In this document: piece after piece, positions 32,926 to 41,881 of the stretch
How positions within the stretch are numbered: position 1 is the first letter of the stretch
How the letters are laid out: the number at the start of each line of letters is the position of its first letter
DNA from: Haloferax gibbonsii ATCC 33959
GTDB taxonomy: Archaea > Halobacteriota > Halobacteria > Halobacteriales > Haloferacaceae
DNA: 64,000 nt
Direction: 5' to 3'
Assembly: GCF_000336775.1 (NCBI RefSeq)
Contig: NZ_AOLJ01000024.1
Coordinates: 113,692 to 177,691, forward strand
Translations under genes and position numbers: made by a program
The notes under the pieces: generated by a model
Seen by the model: only the letters and a program-made list of their open reading frames with translations
Database searches by the model: none
What the model was told of the DNA's origin: nothing

Positions 32926-33064
32926 GGACAGTCCGTTGCAGGCATCCGTAAAATGGTTTGCCCAACCGGGCGGAATTGTCGTGTCACTCAGTGTCATGCG
33001 ACGGGCGTCGTCGCCGACCCGTCCGGCGGAACACTATTCCGCCGCCGGCGGAAACGTGTCCGCC

Positions 33065-33700
33065 ATGAACGCCGAGTTCGATTGGCTCACCCTCGACGGC
33101 GACGAAGAGGTACTCTGGGCCGACACCCCGCATCCCTACAGCCTCGTGCCCTCCTTCATCGTCGGCGTCCCGCTCTCGCTCGTCCTCGTGGGCATCCCGC
33201 TTCTCGTCGGGTCGTACCTCTCGCACAAGAACACGAACTACGTCGTCACGTCCGACGCGCTCTACCGGAAGTCGGGCGTCCTCTCTCGGAGCGTCCAGCG
33301 CATCGAGTTCGACAAGGTCCAAGACACCTCCTACAGCCAGACGTTCCTCGGCGCGCAGTTCGGCTACGGCTCCGTCAACATCAGCACCGCCGGTGGGAGC
33401 GGCATCGAGATGAGCTTCCAGAACGTCGCCGAACCGCAGTCGCTCCAGTCGCTCATCAACGAGCGAATCAAGCGCCGCGCGGGGCCGGAGACCGACGCCG
33501 AGGGGAAGGCCGCCGTCCTCGACGACATCCTGACCGAACTCCGCGCGATTCGGCGGGCCGTCGAAGGCGATGAGGGCGCCGCCGCGGGCGACGACGGTCC
33601 CGACGAGGGCGGAACCGACTCCGACTCCGACGCCGACGCGTCGGCCGACGCGCTCGAACCGAGCGACTTCGAGTTCGACGCGACGACCGACGAGCGATGA
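33065..33700 (+). CDS. Membrane PH-domain protein (DUF304/bPH2-like), first of a pair
   Basis: This 211-residue protein starts MNAEFDWLTLDGDEEVLWADTPHPYSL. A hydrophobic segment (residues about 30-55) is followed by the bacterial PH-like unit TNYVVTSDALYRKSGVLSRSVQRIEFDKVQDTSYSQTFLGAQFGYGSVNI, and the acidic tail is disordered. This is the YdbS/YdbT-type arrangement. Its stop overlaps the next gene's ATG by 4 bases. The two proteins share DALYRKSGVLSR / RALYRKSGVLSR, so they are paralogues. The ligand is unknown, perhaps membrane lipid or protein. Confidence 0.88.
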   Translation: MNAEFDWLTLDGDEEVLWADTPHPYSLVPSFIVGVPLSLVLVGIPLLVGSYLSHKNTNYVVTSDALYRKSGVLSRSVQRIEFDKVQDTSYSQTFLGAQFGYGSVNISTAGGSGIEMSFQNVAEPQSLQSLINERIKRRAGPETDAEGKAAVLDDILTELRAIRRAVEGDEGAAAGDDGPDEGGTDSDSDADASADALEPSDFEFDATTDER

Positions 33701-34326
33701 CGGGCGGCGATTCGAGCCCCGCGGACTCGCCGTCCGAGCGCGCCGCGACCGACTCGACGGCCGGCGACGCCGATGCTGCGCCCGCCGCGGCCATCGACGA
33801 CTGGCTGGCCCGCGGCGACGACGAGACCGTCCGCTGGGCGGGTCGCCCGCGGATACAGACCGTCATCCCCGCCGCGGTCGTCGGGGGCGCAATCGCCGTC
33901 GCGGCCGTCGCCGTGGCCGTCGTGAACGACGCGCCGGCGCTCGCGCTCGCGGCCCTCGTCGGACTCCTCCTGCCGGCGTGGTCGTACCTCCGCGTCACCA
34001 ACACGCGCTTCGTCGTCACCGACAGGGCGCTCTACCGGAAGTCGGGCGTCCTGTCTCGGACCGTCCAGCGCGTCTCCCTCGACCGCGTCCAGAACAGCGC
34101 GCTCTCGCAGGGCGTCGCGGGGTCGCTGTTCGGCTACGGGACCGTCTCGGTCGAGGCCGCGGGCGGCGGCGCAATCCGCTTCGAGGACGTTGACGACCCC
34201 GGTGCCGTCCGCGACCGAATCGAGGGACGCGACGACCGCGATGGCGACGAACTCCCCGGTACGGTCGAACAGTGGGTCGCCGTCCGCGACGAGGTGCGGG
34301 CGCTCAGGGCGGCCTTAGAGCGGTAG
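33697..34326 (+). CDS. Membrane PH-domain protein, second of a pair
   Basis: This 209-residue paralogue of the preceding protein has an Asp/Ser/Ala-rich N terminus and WAGRPRIQTVIP. Two hydrophobic helices lie at about residues 53-90, followed by NTRFVVTDRALYRKSGVLSRTVQRVSLDRVQNSALSQGVAGSLFGYGTVSVEAAGG. The C terminus is a short charged helix (REVEQ-type VRDEVRALRAALER). The ATGA overlap with the first gene argues for a heteromeric complex. It ends at a small AAAAC/GTTTT inverted repeat before the convergent antiporter gene. Confidence 0.88.
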   Translation: MTGGDSSPADSPSERAATDSTAGDADAAPAAAIDDWLARGDDETVRWAGRPRIQTVIPAAVVGGAIAVAAVAVAVVNDAPALALAALVGLLLPAWSYLRVTNTRFVVTDRALYRKSGVLSRTVQRVSLDRVQNSALSQGVAGSLFGYGTVSVEAAGGGAIRFEDVDDPGAVRDRIEGRDDRDGDELPGTVEQWVAVRDEVRALRAALER

Positions 34327-34342
34327 AAAAACGGGAGTTTTC
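34327..34342. terminator. Short bidirectional terminator-like element
   Basis: AAAAAC-GGGA-GTTTT separates the convergent PH-domain and NhaC genes. The T-rich stretch falls at the end of either transcript. The stem is short, so support is moderate. Confidence 0.4.
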
Positions 34343-34368
34343 GGTTCGGTTCGCGGCGCGGGTTCGCG

Positions 34369-35826
34369 TCAGTCGTCGTCCGCCGCCGGAGCGGCGGGAC
34401 CGGGCTGTGCCGTGCTGTTCCCCGAGAAGCCGACGCCCGCGAGGACGAAGGCGAACAGCACGAGCGGCGAGAGGTAGCCGAAGAAGTAGTACCACATGTA
34501 GTCGAACGTCGCCACACCCAAGACACCGGCCATGTACGCGCCGCCGGCGTGCCACGGGAGGAGCGCGCCGGTCGGCGTCCCGGCGGACTCGATGGCCTGC
34601 GAGAGGTCCGAACTGTCGAGGCCGAACTCGTCGTAGGTGTCGCGGAGCGTCATGCCGGGGACGACGATACTCATGTACTGCTGGGCGGTGAGCGCGTTGG
34701 TCAGTATCGCCGAGAGACCGGTGGAGGCGACGAGCAGGCGCGGGCTCCGAATACCGCGCTGGAGGCGGTGGGCGAGGACGGCGAGCACGCCGGTCTGTTC
34801 GAGCAGGCCGCCGAGCGTCAGCGCCGCGACGACGACGGCGATAGTCCACGCGGAGCCGGAGACGCCGCCGGAGGCGAGCAGGCTGTTGACGAGTTCGGAG
34901 CCGGTTTCGGGGCCGGTGCCGCTCATGAACGTCTGCCACGCCGTGACGAACGACGCGCCCTGCACGAGGATGCTCGTGAACGCGCCGGCGAACGCGCCCG
35001 CCAGGAGGACCGTCAGCGCGGGATAGCCCGCCGCGGCGAGGCCGAACGTGACCGCGAGCGGCAGGAACGCGAGGAGCGTGATGTCGTACGAGGAGGCGAG
35101 GGCGGTCTGAATCTCGGCGATTTGGCCGGCCGGAATCGCGCCGGTGATGCCGAGGCTGAGGAGGACGAAGCCGACGAGCGAGAGGCCGAACGCGACGGCC
35201 GTCCCGCTTCGCATCGCGCGGATGTGGTCGTAGAGGTCGGTGTTCGTGACGGCGGCTGCGAGGTTCGTCGTGTCGGACAGCGGCGACTGCTTGTCGCCCG
35301 CGTACGCACCGGAGAGAATCGCGCCGGCCGTCATGGGCTCGGGGACGCCGAGGCCGGAGCCGATGCCGATGAAGGCGACGCCGAGCGTGCCGACCGCGGT
35401 CCACGACGAGCCGATGGCGAAGGTGGCGATGCCGACGAGGAGCGCCGTCGCGGGCAGGAACACCTGCGGCGACAGCAGGTCGAGACCGTAGTACATCAGC
35501 GCCGGAATCGTCCCCGCGGCGACCCACGTCGAGACGACGCCGTAGATGACAAACAGGATGAGAATCGCCTGTAGCCCCATCGCCAGGCTGCGTTCGATGC
35601 CCTCGTAGAGGTCCTCCCAGGTGTAGCCCCAGACGAAACGACCGAGGAGACCGACCAGCGCGATACTCCAGATGAGCGGGATGTGCGGGTCGAGTCCCAG
35701 CCACGCCGACCCGAGACCGAGGAAGGCGACGAGTCCGAGCACCGGAACGAGCGCCTGTTTGAGCGTCGGGCGCTGCTCCGGGGCGATGTCGTCGTACGAC
35801 CGCGGTGTGTACCTATCAGTTCCCAT
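34369..35826 (-). CDS. NhaC-family Na+/H+ antiporter-like transporter
   Basis: This 485-residue integral membrane protein has about eleven to twelve hydrophobic segments. Conserved family stretches are FAIGSSWTAVGTLGVAFIGIG, GAILSGAYAGDKQSPLSDTTNLAA and PWHAGGAYMAGVLGV. These match NhaC, which also includes malate/lactate- and tyrosine-type exchangers, so the exact substrate is open. In a halophile, Na+ extrusion is plausible. The start ATG (MGTDRYTPRS) follows AT-rich ATTTTATGC at 35853-35861 at promoter spacing. Confidence 0.92.
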   Translation of the reverse strand: MGTDRYTPRSYDDIAPEQRPTLKQALVPVLGLVAFLGLGSAWLGLDPHIPLIWSIALVGLLGRFVWGYTWEDLYEGIERSLAMGLQAILILFVIYGVVSTWVAAGTIPALMYYGLDLLSPQVFLPATALLVGIATFAIGSSWTAVGTLGVAFIGIGSGLGVPEPMTAGAILSGAYAGDKQSPLSDTTNLAAAVTNTDLYDHIRAMRSGTAVAFGLSLVGFVLLSLGITGAIPAGQIAEIQTALASSYDITLLAFLPLAVTFGLAAAGYPALTVLLAGAFAGAFTSILVQGASFVTAWQTFMSGTGPETGSELVNSLLASGGVSGSAWTIAVVVAALTLGGLLEQTGVLAVLAHRLQRGIRSPRLLVASTGLSAILTNALTAQQYMSIVVPGMTLRDTYDEFGLDSSDLSQAIESAGTPTGALLPWHAGGAYMAGVLGVATFDYMWYYFFGYLSPLVLFAFVLAGVGFSGNSTAQPGPAAPAADDD

Positions 35827-36056
35827 CGTAGCTCGACAAATAACTTTAGAGCATAAAATTGTGTCGTGTTATGCTTTGAGTGCATTGTTATGCAATGACG
35901 TACTTTCGCTTGACAATATAATTCCCGGCAGTAATCCTACGGGTGAGTCGCCGCGGGCGGTCGCTCCGAACAGTCACGTATTCCGATAGGTCGATATTTC
36001 GGAACGTGTCAACAAATAGGGAAACAGACATACCGGAGGCGCGCCACGGGTCGGGC

Positions 36057-37853
36057 ATGGCCCTCGACGAGTTCTTCTTGTTTCCCCTCGGGTTGGTCGC
36101 CCTCTTGGGGGCGGTCCCCCTCGTCATCCTCTATCTGCTGCGGCCGGAGCCGGTCCGGCGCACCCTCCCGACCTTCCGGTTCCTCGCGGACTCGGCGGGA
36201 CGAAACGCGTCGAACCCCATCTTCGACCGCCTGCTCCGGAGCCTACTCCTCCTCATCCAACTGCTCGCGCTCGTCGCGCTCGTCGGCTCGCTGGCGACGC
36301 CGTACGTGATGGTTCCCGAGTCGGAGACGGTCCAAGAGACCGTCCTCGTCGTGGACACGAGCGCGAGCATGGGCGTCCGCGACGGCGGCGGGACTCGATT
36401 CGACAGCGCCCTCGCGGCGGCGCGAGACGAGGTCTCCGGCACGACCTCAGTCGTCGCGGCGGGGTCGAACGCGAACGTGGTGCTCCGCCGGGGGAGCGCG
36501 ACCGACGCCCGCGCCGCCCTCGACGGCCTGCGCGCGAGCGCGGCACCCGGCGACCTCCGCTCCGCGATTACCGCCGCCGCCTCCATCGCCGGCGAGGACG
36601 CCCGCGTCGTCGTCCTGAGCGACTTCGCCGACGACTCGCCGTGGAGCGACGCGGTCCGCGAGGCCCGCGCCCGCGGCCTCGTGGTCGAACTCCGGCAGTT
36701 CGCGGGCGGCGGACAGGGCAACGTCGGCATCGTCGACCGGCGCTTCTCGGGCACGAACGTCACCGTGACGGTGAAGAACTACGGCGACTCGGCGGCGACT
36801 CGGACGCTCTCTCTCGCCGGCGTCACGCGGGAGATCCGGATGGACCCCGGCGACGTGACGACCGCGACGCTTCCGGTCCCCGCGGGCGGCGGGCGCGCCG
36901 AACTCTCGCCGGGCGACGCCTTCCCGACCGACGACGCGCTGTACGTCGCGGCACCCGAGGACGCCTCGGTGGACGTGCTCGTCCTCACGAACGACGAGAA
37001 CCGCTACCTGACGGCCGCGCTGTCGGTCATCCCCGAGGTGTCGCTGACCGTTGACAACCCGCCGACGGCCGTCTCGACGAACTACGACGTGGTCATCTAC
37101 AGCAACGTCAACCCCGGTCGCCTGCTCTCGGGCAACGTCGAGGCCGGCCGCGAGGTCGTCGCCGACGGCGGCGGCGTGGCGATTCAGGCACAGGAGGAGT
37201 CGCCGAACTACGGCGACCTGCAGCTCGTCTCGCAGGCGAGCATCGAGACGAACCCGACCATCGGGACCGTCGAGAGCCACCAGATAACCCGCGACATCAC
37301 CTTCCCGCCGCCGACCGAGTACGTTGCCGGCGACCTCCGGTCGGGTCAGTCGCTCGTGACCACGACCGGCGGCACCTCGCTCGTCGCCGTCGAGCGCCGC
37401 GGAGCCGGCCGCGTCCTCTACTACGGCTTCATGGAGGACAGCTCGGCGTTCAAGTACAACTACCAGTACCCCGTGTTCTGGAAGCGCTCGGTGTTCTACC
37501 TCGCCGGGCGCTCGACGCTCTCCGAACTGAACCGGGCGACCGGCGGGTCGCTCGCGGCGGGCGCGAACCAGACCGTCGAGACGCCCGCGGGCGAGGCGAC
37601 CGGCCCGGAGGTCCGCCTCGCCGACGCCGGCTTCTACCGCCTCGGCGACGAGCGGTTCGCGGCGTCGCTCCTCAGCGAGGCCGAGTCCGACGTGGTCGCC
37701 GCGCCGCTCGACGGCGAGTCGGCCCCCTCGGACTACCCGACGCGGGTCGAAGAGCGCGAGGTTCCGGACCCGCTGACCAAGTGGGCCGCGCTGGTCGCGC
37801 TCGCGGCGACGATGGTCGAGTTGGCCTACCTGCGCCGGCGGGGTGACCTCTGA
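36057..37853 (+). CDS. BatA-like membrane-anchored VWA protein
   Basis: This 598-residue protein is first of a six-gene unit. The N-terminal BatA module has a hydrophobic segment, LLRPEPVRRTLPTFRFL, then a second helix (LLLLIQLLALVALVGSL). The VWA domain carries MIDAS DTSAS in VLVVDTSASMGVRDG (about residue 100), and VVLSDFADD follows. The middle looks like a GATase1-like beta/alpha region (VLVLTNDENRYLTAAL). The last helix (about 575-590) anchors it again, so most of the chain faces one side of the membrane. Its stop codon overlaps the next ATG by one base. MoxR-associated VWA proteins assist folding or metal insertion in bacteria. Confidence 0.9.
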   Translation: MALDEFFLFPLGLVALLGAVPLVILYLLRPEPVRRTLPTFRFLADSAGRNASNPIFDRLLRSLLLLIQLLALVALVGSLATPYVMVPESETVQETVLVVDTSASMGVRDGGGTRFDSALAAARDEVSGTTSVVAAGSNANVVLRRGSATDARAALDGLRASAAPGDLRSAITAAASIAGEDARVVVLSDFADDSPWSDAVREARARGLVVELRQFAGGGQGNVGIVDRRFSGTNVTVTVKNYGDSAATRTLSLAGVTREIRMDPGDVTTATLPVPAGGGRAELSPGDAFPTDDALYVAAPEDASVDVLVLTNDENRYLTAALSVIPEVSLTVDNPPTAVSTNYDVVIYSNVNPGRLLSGNVEAGREVVADGGGVAIQAQEESPNYGDLQLVSQASIETNPTIGTVESHQITRDITFPPPTEYVAGDLRSGQSLVTTTGGTSLVAVERRGAGRVLYYGFMEDSSAFKYNYQYPVFWKRSVFYLAGRSTLSELNRATGGSLAAGANQTVETPAGEATGPEVRLADAGFYRLGDERFAASLLSEAESDVVAAPLDGESAPSDYPTRVEEREVPDPLTKWAALVALAATMVELAYLRRRGDL

Positions 37854-40300
37854 TGGCGGCGCTCGGATCGACGTCGGCCGCGCTGACCGCGCTCGGCTCT
37901 GTCGCCTCCGGCTCCCCGCTGACTCCCCTCGCGTGGACCGTCGAGGCCGCCGGTCGGACAATCGGCGTGCAGCGCCCGCTGTTCCTCGTCGCGCTCCCGG
38001 TGGCCGCGCTCCTCGCGTGGGCACTCATCTTCCGCGGGGCGGACGGGACCGCCGGCGGGCGCTCCCGGCGACTCCTGTTCGCGTCCCGATTCCTCGTCGT
38101 CCTGTGCTTGGTCGTCGCGGCCGCGGGCCCGTACACCGTCACGACGCGGATGACCGACGGCGACCCGCAGGTGACGCTCCTCGTCGACGACTCCGACAGC
38201 GCGGCCGTCACCGAGGACGTGTCGTCGCAGCTCGCGGCGGACATCGAGGCCGAGGGCGTCCCCGTCACGACCTCGACGGTCGCCCGCGGCGAGGAGTCGC
38301 CCATCGGCGACGCCGTCGCGGCCAACCTCAGACCGGACGGGACGGTCGTCCTCGTCTCGGACGGGCGGGTCACTTCGGGGCGGAGCCTCGCGTCCGCGAC
38401 GACGCTCGCCCGCGACCTCAACGCGACCGTGAGCGCGGTCGCGCTCGAACCGACCCAGGCCGAACACTACGTCACCGTCAGCGGCCCGTCGAAGACCAGC
38501 GTCGGCGTCGAGAACGCGTTCCTCGCGCAGGTCGACGGGGTCGTTCCCGAGGACGCCGAGGGCGCGACCGTCGAACTCGTCGTGGATGTCGACGGCGAGG
38601 AAGTCGCCCGCGAGGTGGTCAACACGACCGGCGGCGTCGAGTTCTCCCAGACGTTCGAGACCACCGGCACCCACCGCGTCACCGCCCGCATCGAGAGCGA
38701 CGACCGCTTCCAGACGAACGACGTGTTCCGCAAGACCGTCCGCGTGGTCGAGCCGCCGCGGGTGCTGTACGTCTCCCGTGGGGACTACCCGTTCCGCGAC
38801 TACCTCTCGGAGCTGTACGACGTGGAGACCGCCGAGGCCGTCCCCGCCGACCTCTCGGCGTACCACGCCGTCGTCTTGCAGGACATCCGGGCCGAGGACG
38901 TTGGCAACACAGAATCGCTCCAGCGGTTCGTCATCGACGGCGGCGGTCTCCTGACCGTCGGCGGGCGCAACTCGTTCGAAAACGGCGGCTACGACGGGTC
39001 GAGCCTCGCGTCGATGCTCCCGGTCACGACCGGCGAGGGCACGTCCCAGCAGACGAACCTCGTCTTCGCCATCGACGTGTCCGGCAGCGCGGAAAGCGGC
39101 ATGCGCGTCCAGAAGTCGGTCGCGCTCGACGCGCTCGACCAGCTCGGCGACGAGAACCAGGTCGGCATCGTCGGCTTCAACTACCGCGCCTACGAGGTCT
39201 CGCCGCTCCGCCCGCTCGGGCCGAACCGCGAGTCGACAGCCGACCTCATCCGCCGGCTCCAGTCCGGCGGCGCGACCGACATCTCCGTCGGCCTCGAGGG
39301 CGCGGCCCAGCAACTCGGCGACAGGCGCGGGACGATTATCCTCATCAGCGACGGACACGACCGGTTCCAGGACGCCGCGAGGGTCGCGGACCAACTCGGC
39401 CGCGACGGGGTCCGCGTCATCACCATCGGGACCGGGCCGAGCCCGAACGAACAGACCCTCCGGACCATCGCGCGGGCGTCCGGCGGGAACTACCTCAGGG
39501 CCGACGAGACCGACCGACTCCGCATCCTCTTCGGCGGGTCGAACCGCCAGTACGCCGGCGACGGCCTCACGGTCGTCGACCAGAACGACTTCGTCACCGC
39601 CGGCGTCGAACTGACCGCGAACCCCGGCAGCGTCAACGACGTGTCGGTCAGGAGCGGCGCGAACTTCCTCGTCGCGGCCGACGACGGGACCCCCGCAGTC
39701 GCCTCGTGGCGCTACGGCCTCGGCCGCGTCGCCACCATCACCACGTACGCGGGCGACGGCACGCTCGACGGCCTGCTCCGGAGCCCCGACTCGCTCCTGC
39801 TCACGAAGTCCACGAACTACGTCATCGGCGACCCGGAGCGGAAGGCGACCGGCGTCGCCGAGGTGGCGGACACCCGCGTCGACCAGCCGACGACCGTCGT
39901 CTACCGCGGCGGCGAGCGCCCGCGGGGCGTCGAGGGGCTGTCCTTCTCGGCGGTCGATTCCGGCGTCTACGAGGCGACGGTCGTCCCCACGGAGACGGGC
40001 TACCGGAACGTGCTCGACACGGCCTTCGCGGTGAACTACCCCGCCGAGTACGCCGGGTTCGGTCGGTCGGCCGCGCTCGAAGCCGCCGTCTCCGACAGCG
40101 GCGGGACGATGTACGACTCCGAGGACGCGGCCGAAATCGCCGCCTCCGCCCGCGACAACGCCGCCGGCGTCCAACCCGTCCGCGACGACTGGGCGGCCGC
40201 GTTCGTCGCCGCCGCGTTCCTCCTCTACCTCGCCGAGGTGCTCGTCCGGCGTCTTCAAGTGTATCGGGGTCGAACGCAAAGTGAAGGTGGTCTGATATGA
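37853..40300 (+). CDS. Large membrane VWA protein with GATase1-like domain
   Basis: This 815-residue protein has two N-terminal hydrophobic helices (about residues 40-60 and 75-92) and a segment RVLYVSRGDYPFRDYLSEL to GGGLLTVGGRNSF like class I amidotransferase folds. A VWA domain follows with MIDAS DVSGS in VFAIDVSGSAESGMR (about residue 409) and IILISDGHDR, then beta-rich domains, and a C-terminal helix AAFVAAAFLLYLAEVLVRR. Two metal-dependent adhesion-type VWA domains in neighbouring proteins suggest a hetero-oligomer. The ATG overlaps the preceding TGA; its own stop overlaps the coiled-coil gene by 4 bases. Confidence 0.9.
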   Translation: MAALGSTSAALTALGSVASGSPLTPLAWTVEAAGRTIGVQRPLFLVALPVAALLAWALIFRGADGTAGGRSRRLLFASRFLVVLCLVVAAAGPYTVTTRMTDGDPQVTLLVDDSDSAAVTEDVSSQLAADIEAEGVPVTTSTVARGEESPIGDAVAANLRPDGTVVLVSDGRVTSGRSLASATTLARDLNATVSAVALEPTQAEHYVTVSGPSKTSVGVENAFLAQVDGVVPEDAEGATVELVVDVDGEEVAREVVNTTGGVEFSQTFETTGTHRVTARIESDDRFQTNDVFRKTVRVVEPPRVLYVSRGDYPFRDYLSELYDVETAEAVPADLSAYHAVVLQDIRAEDVGNTESLQRFVIDGGGLLTVGGRNSFENGGYDGSSLASMLPVTTGEGTSQQTNLVFAIDVSGSAESGMRVQKSVALDALDQLGDENQVGIVGFNYRAYEVSPLRPLGPNRESTADLIRRLQSGGATDISVGLEGAAQQLGDRRGTIILISDGHDRFQDAARVADQLGRDGVRVITIGTGPSPNEQTLRTIARASGGNYLRADETDRLRILFGGSNRQYAGDGLTVVDQNDFVTAGVELTANPGSVNDVSVRSGANFLVAADDGTPAVASWRYGLGRVATITTYAGDGTLDGLLRSPDSLLLTKSTNYVIGDPERKATGVAEVADTRVDQPTTVVYRGGERPRGVEGLSFSAVDSGVYEATVVPTETGYRNVLDTAFAVNYPAEYAGFGRSAALEAAVSDSGGTMYDSEDAAEIAASARDNAAGVQPVRDDWAAAFVAAAFLLYLAEVLVRRLQVYRGRTQSEGGLI

Positions 40301-40920
40301 GTTCCCTGGGTCGGTCCCTGAACCTCGGTCTCGTCCTCGTCGTCGTCCTCCTCACCGCCGGAACCGTCGGCGCGACGATGTTCTACCAGTACTCGGTCGA
40401 TTCGCTCGACCAGCAAAACGAGCAACTGCGCGAGCGAAACGAGGCGCTGGAACAGGACCTTTCGCAAACCCGACAGAATCTGTCGGCGACGCAAGCGGAG
40501 CTCCAGGAGCTGAACAGCAGCCTCGAACGCACCCGCGGCGACGTCTCGCAGGTCGCGAACAACCTCGAAGACACGGAGTCGCAGCTCGAATCGACCCAAA
40601 GCGAGCTGTCGTCGACGCGGAGCGAACTCCAAGAGACCGAAAGCAATCTCCGAGACGCCCGCAACCGTATCAGCGAACTCACGGCGACGCTCGACGAACT
40701 CGAAGAACAGCGCAACCGGCTCGAAAACCAGATAGACGACCTCGAAACGGATAACGAGGAACTGGAGGAGACGAACGCCGAACTGGAGGCCCAGATAGAG
40801 ACGCTCCAGTCCGACATCGACGACCTCGAAGACCGGGTCGACGACCTCGAATCCGACCTCCGGCGGGCCTGTTCCGAGTTCGAAGACGGCAACGAACCGG
40901 CGGTGTGCAGCGGTGTCTGA
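40297..40920 (+). CDS. Membrane-anchored coiled-coil protein
   Basis: This 207-residue protein has one N-terminal hydrophobic helix (about residues 10-32), then an almost uninterrupted heptad-repeat coiled coil from about 36 to 195 (patterns like LEDTESQLESTQSELSST and LEEQRNRLENQIDDLETD). It ends with two cysteines in ACSEFED and AVCSGV that could form a disulfide between chains. There is no enzymatic motif. It sits within the VWA/MoxR operon with overlaps on both sides, so a structural or tethering role in that complex is the natural inference. Confidence 0.85.
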   Translation: MSSLGRSLNLGLVLVVVLLTAGTVGATMFYQYSVDSLDQQNEQLRERNEALEQDLSQTRQNLSATQAELQELNSSLERTRGDVSQVANNLEDTESQLESTQSELSSTRSELQETESNLRDARNRISELTATLDELEEQRNRLENQIDDLETDNEELEETNAELEAQIETLQSDIDDLEDRVDDLESDLRRACSEFEDGNEPAVCSGV

Positions 40921-41881
40921 ATCACCCCCGCCCGAACCGGGCACCGACGGCAGCGACGTTCCTGATGCTTCCGACGCACCCGACGCGTCCGACGCACCAG
41001 ACACGGCCGCCGGCTCGGAATCGGGAGCGACCCGCCGCGAGGCGATGGCCGACGCCGTCAGCGAGGTCCGCCGCGAGGCGGTGAAGGCCGCCGTCGTCTC
41101 CAGCGTCGTCGACGCCGCGGTCGCGACGCTGTTGGCGAACATCGCGTTCCGGGTCGTCGAGTTACCCGTCCAGTCGTCGGTGTCGCTCGGCTTCCTCCCG
41201 CGGGTCGACCCGGCCGTCTCGGTCCACGTCGCCGTCCCGATCGCCCTCGCGGTGGGCCTCCTCGTCGGCGTCGCGGAGTACCTCATCCTGATGCGGGTAC
41301 CGCCGGTCGAGCAGTTCGAGGCGGTGAACCCCTCGGTCGCCGAGGCGCTTCGGACCGCCCGCGACCTCGTCGCCGACGAGGGGAACCCGAACCGCGACTC
41401 GCGCATGTCGGTCGCGCTCTACGACGACGTGCTGTCCCGCCTGCGGGAGTCGTCGTCGGTTGAGCTCCTGCCGACCCGCCGCATCGTCGGCGCGCTGCTC
41501 GTCGCCTTGCTCCTCTCGGCGGGGAGCATCCAGGTGGCCGTCTCGGACATCCAGTTCGAGGGACTCGCCGGCGACGGCGGGCCGGCGGGCGAGGGCCTCG
41601 ACCAACCCGACGAGGAGACGGGGCTCCAGAACGGGAGCTCGATTCTCGGCGACCCCGAGGACGTGGACGCCGGCTCGGAGCAGTTGAACGCCACCGTCGC
41701 CGGGACCGGCGGGAGCGGCGACGGACCGGAGTCGTCGGCCGCGGCCTACGACTCGACCGGCTACGGCGGCGACAGCGCCGTCGAGAGCCAGCGCGCCGGC
41801 TACCTCGCCGACGACACGCTCGAAGAGGCCGACCTGATTCGCGACTACACCCTGAAGATACGAGAGAACGACGATGAGTGA
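40913..41881 (+). CDS. Membrane protein of the MoxR operon (DUF7502-like)
   Basis: This 322-residue protein starts at a GTG inside the previous gene's end (8-base overlap). It has a Pro/Asp/Ala-rich N terminus, then a helix-rich region (EAMADAVSEVRREAVKAAVV), and hydrophobic segments at about residues 47-67, 97-122 and 186-204. The rest is acidic and likely outside or disordered, closing with EEADLIRDYTLKIREN. From memory this family is named DUF7502 and accompanies MoxR genes in halophiles. Its stop overlaps the MoxR start by 8 bases. Confidence 0.8.
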   Translation: MSESPPPEPGTDGSDVPDASDAPDASDAPDTAAGSESGATRREAMADAVSEVRREAVKAAVVSSVVDAAVATLLANIAFRVVELPVQSSVSLGFLPRVDPAVSVHVAVPIALAVGLLVGVAEYLILMRVPPVEQFEAVNPSVAEALRTARDLVADEGNPNRDSRMSVALYDDVLSRLRESSSVELLPTRRIVGALLVALLLSAGSIQVAVSDIQFEGLAGDGGPAGEGLDQPDEETGLQNGSSILGDPEDVDAGSEQLNATVAGTGGSGDGPESSAAAYDSTGYGGDSAVESQRAGYLADDTLEEADLIRDYTLKIRENDDE

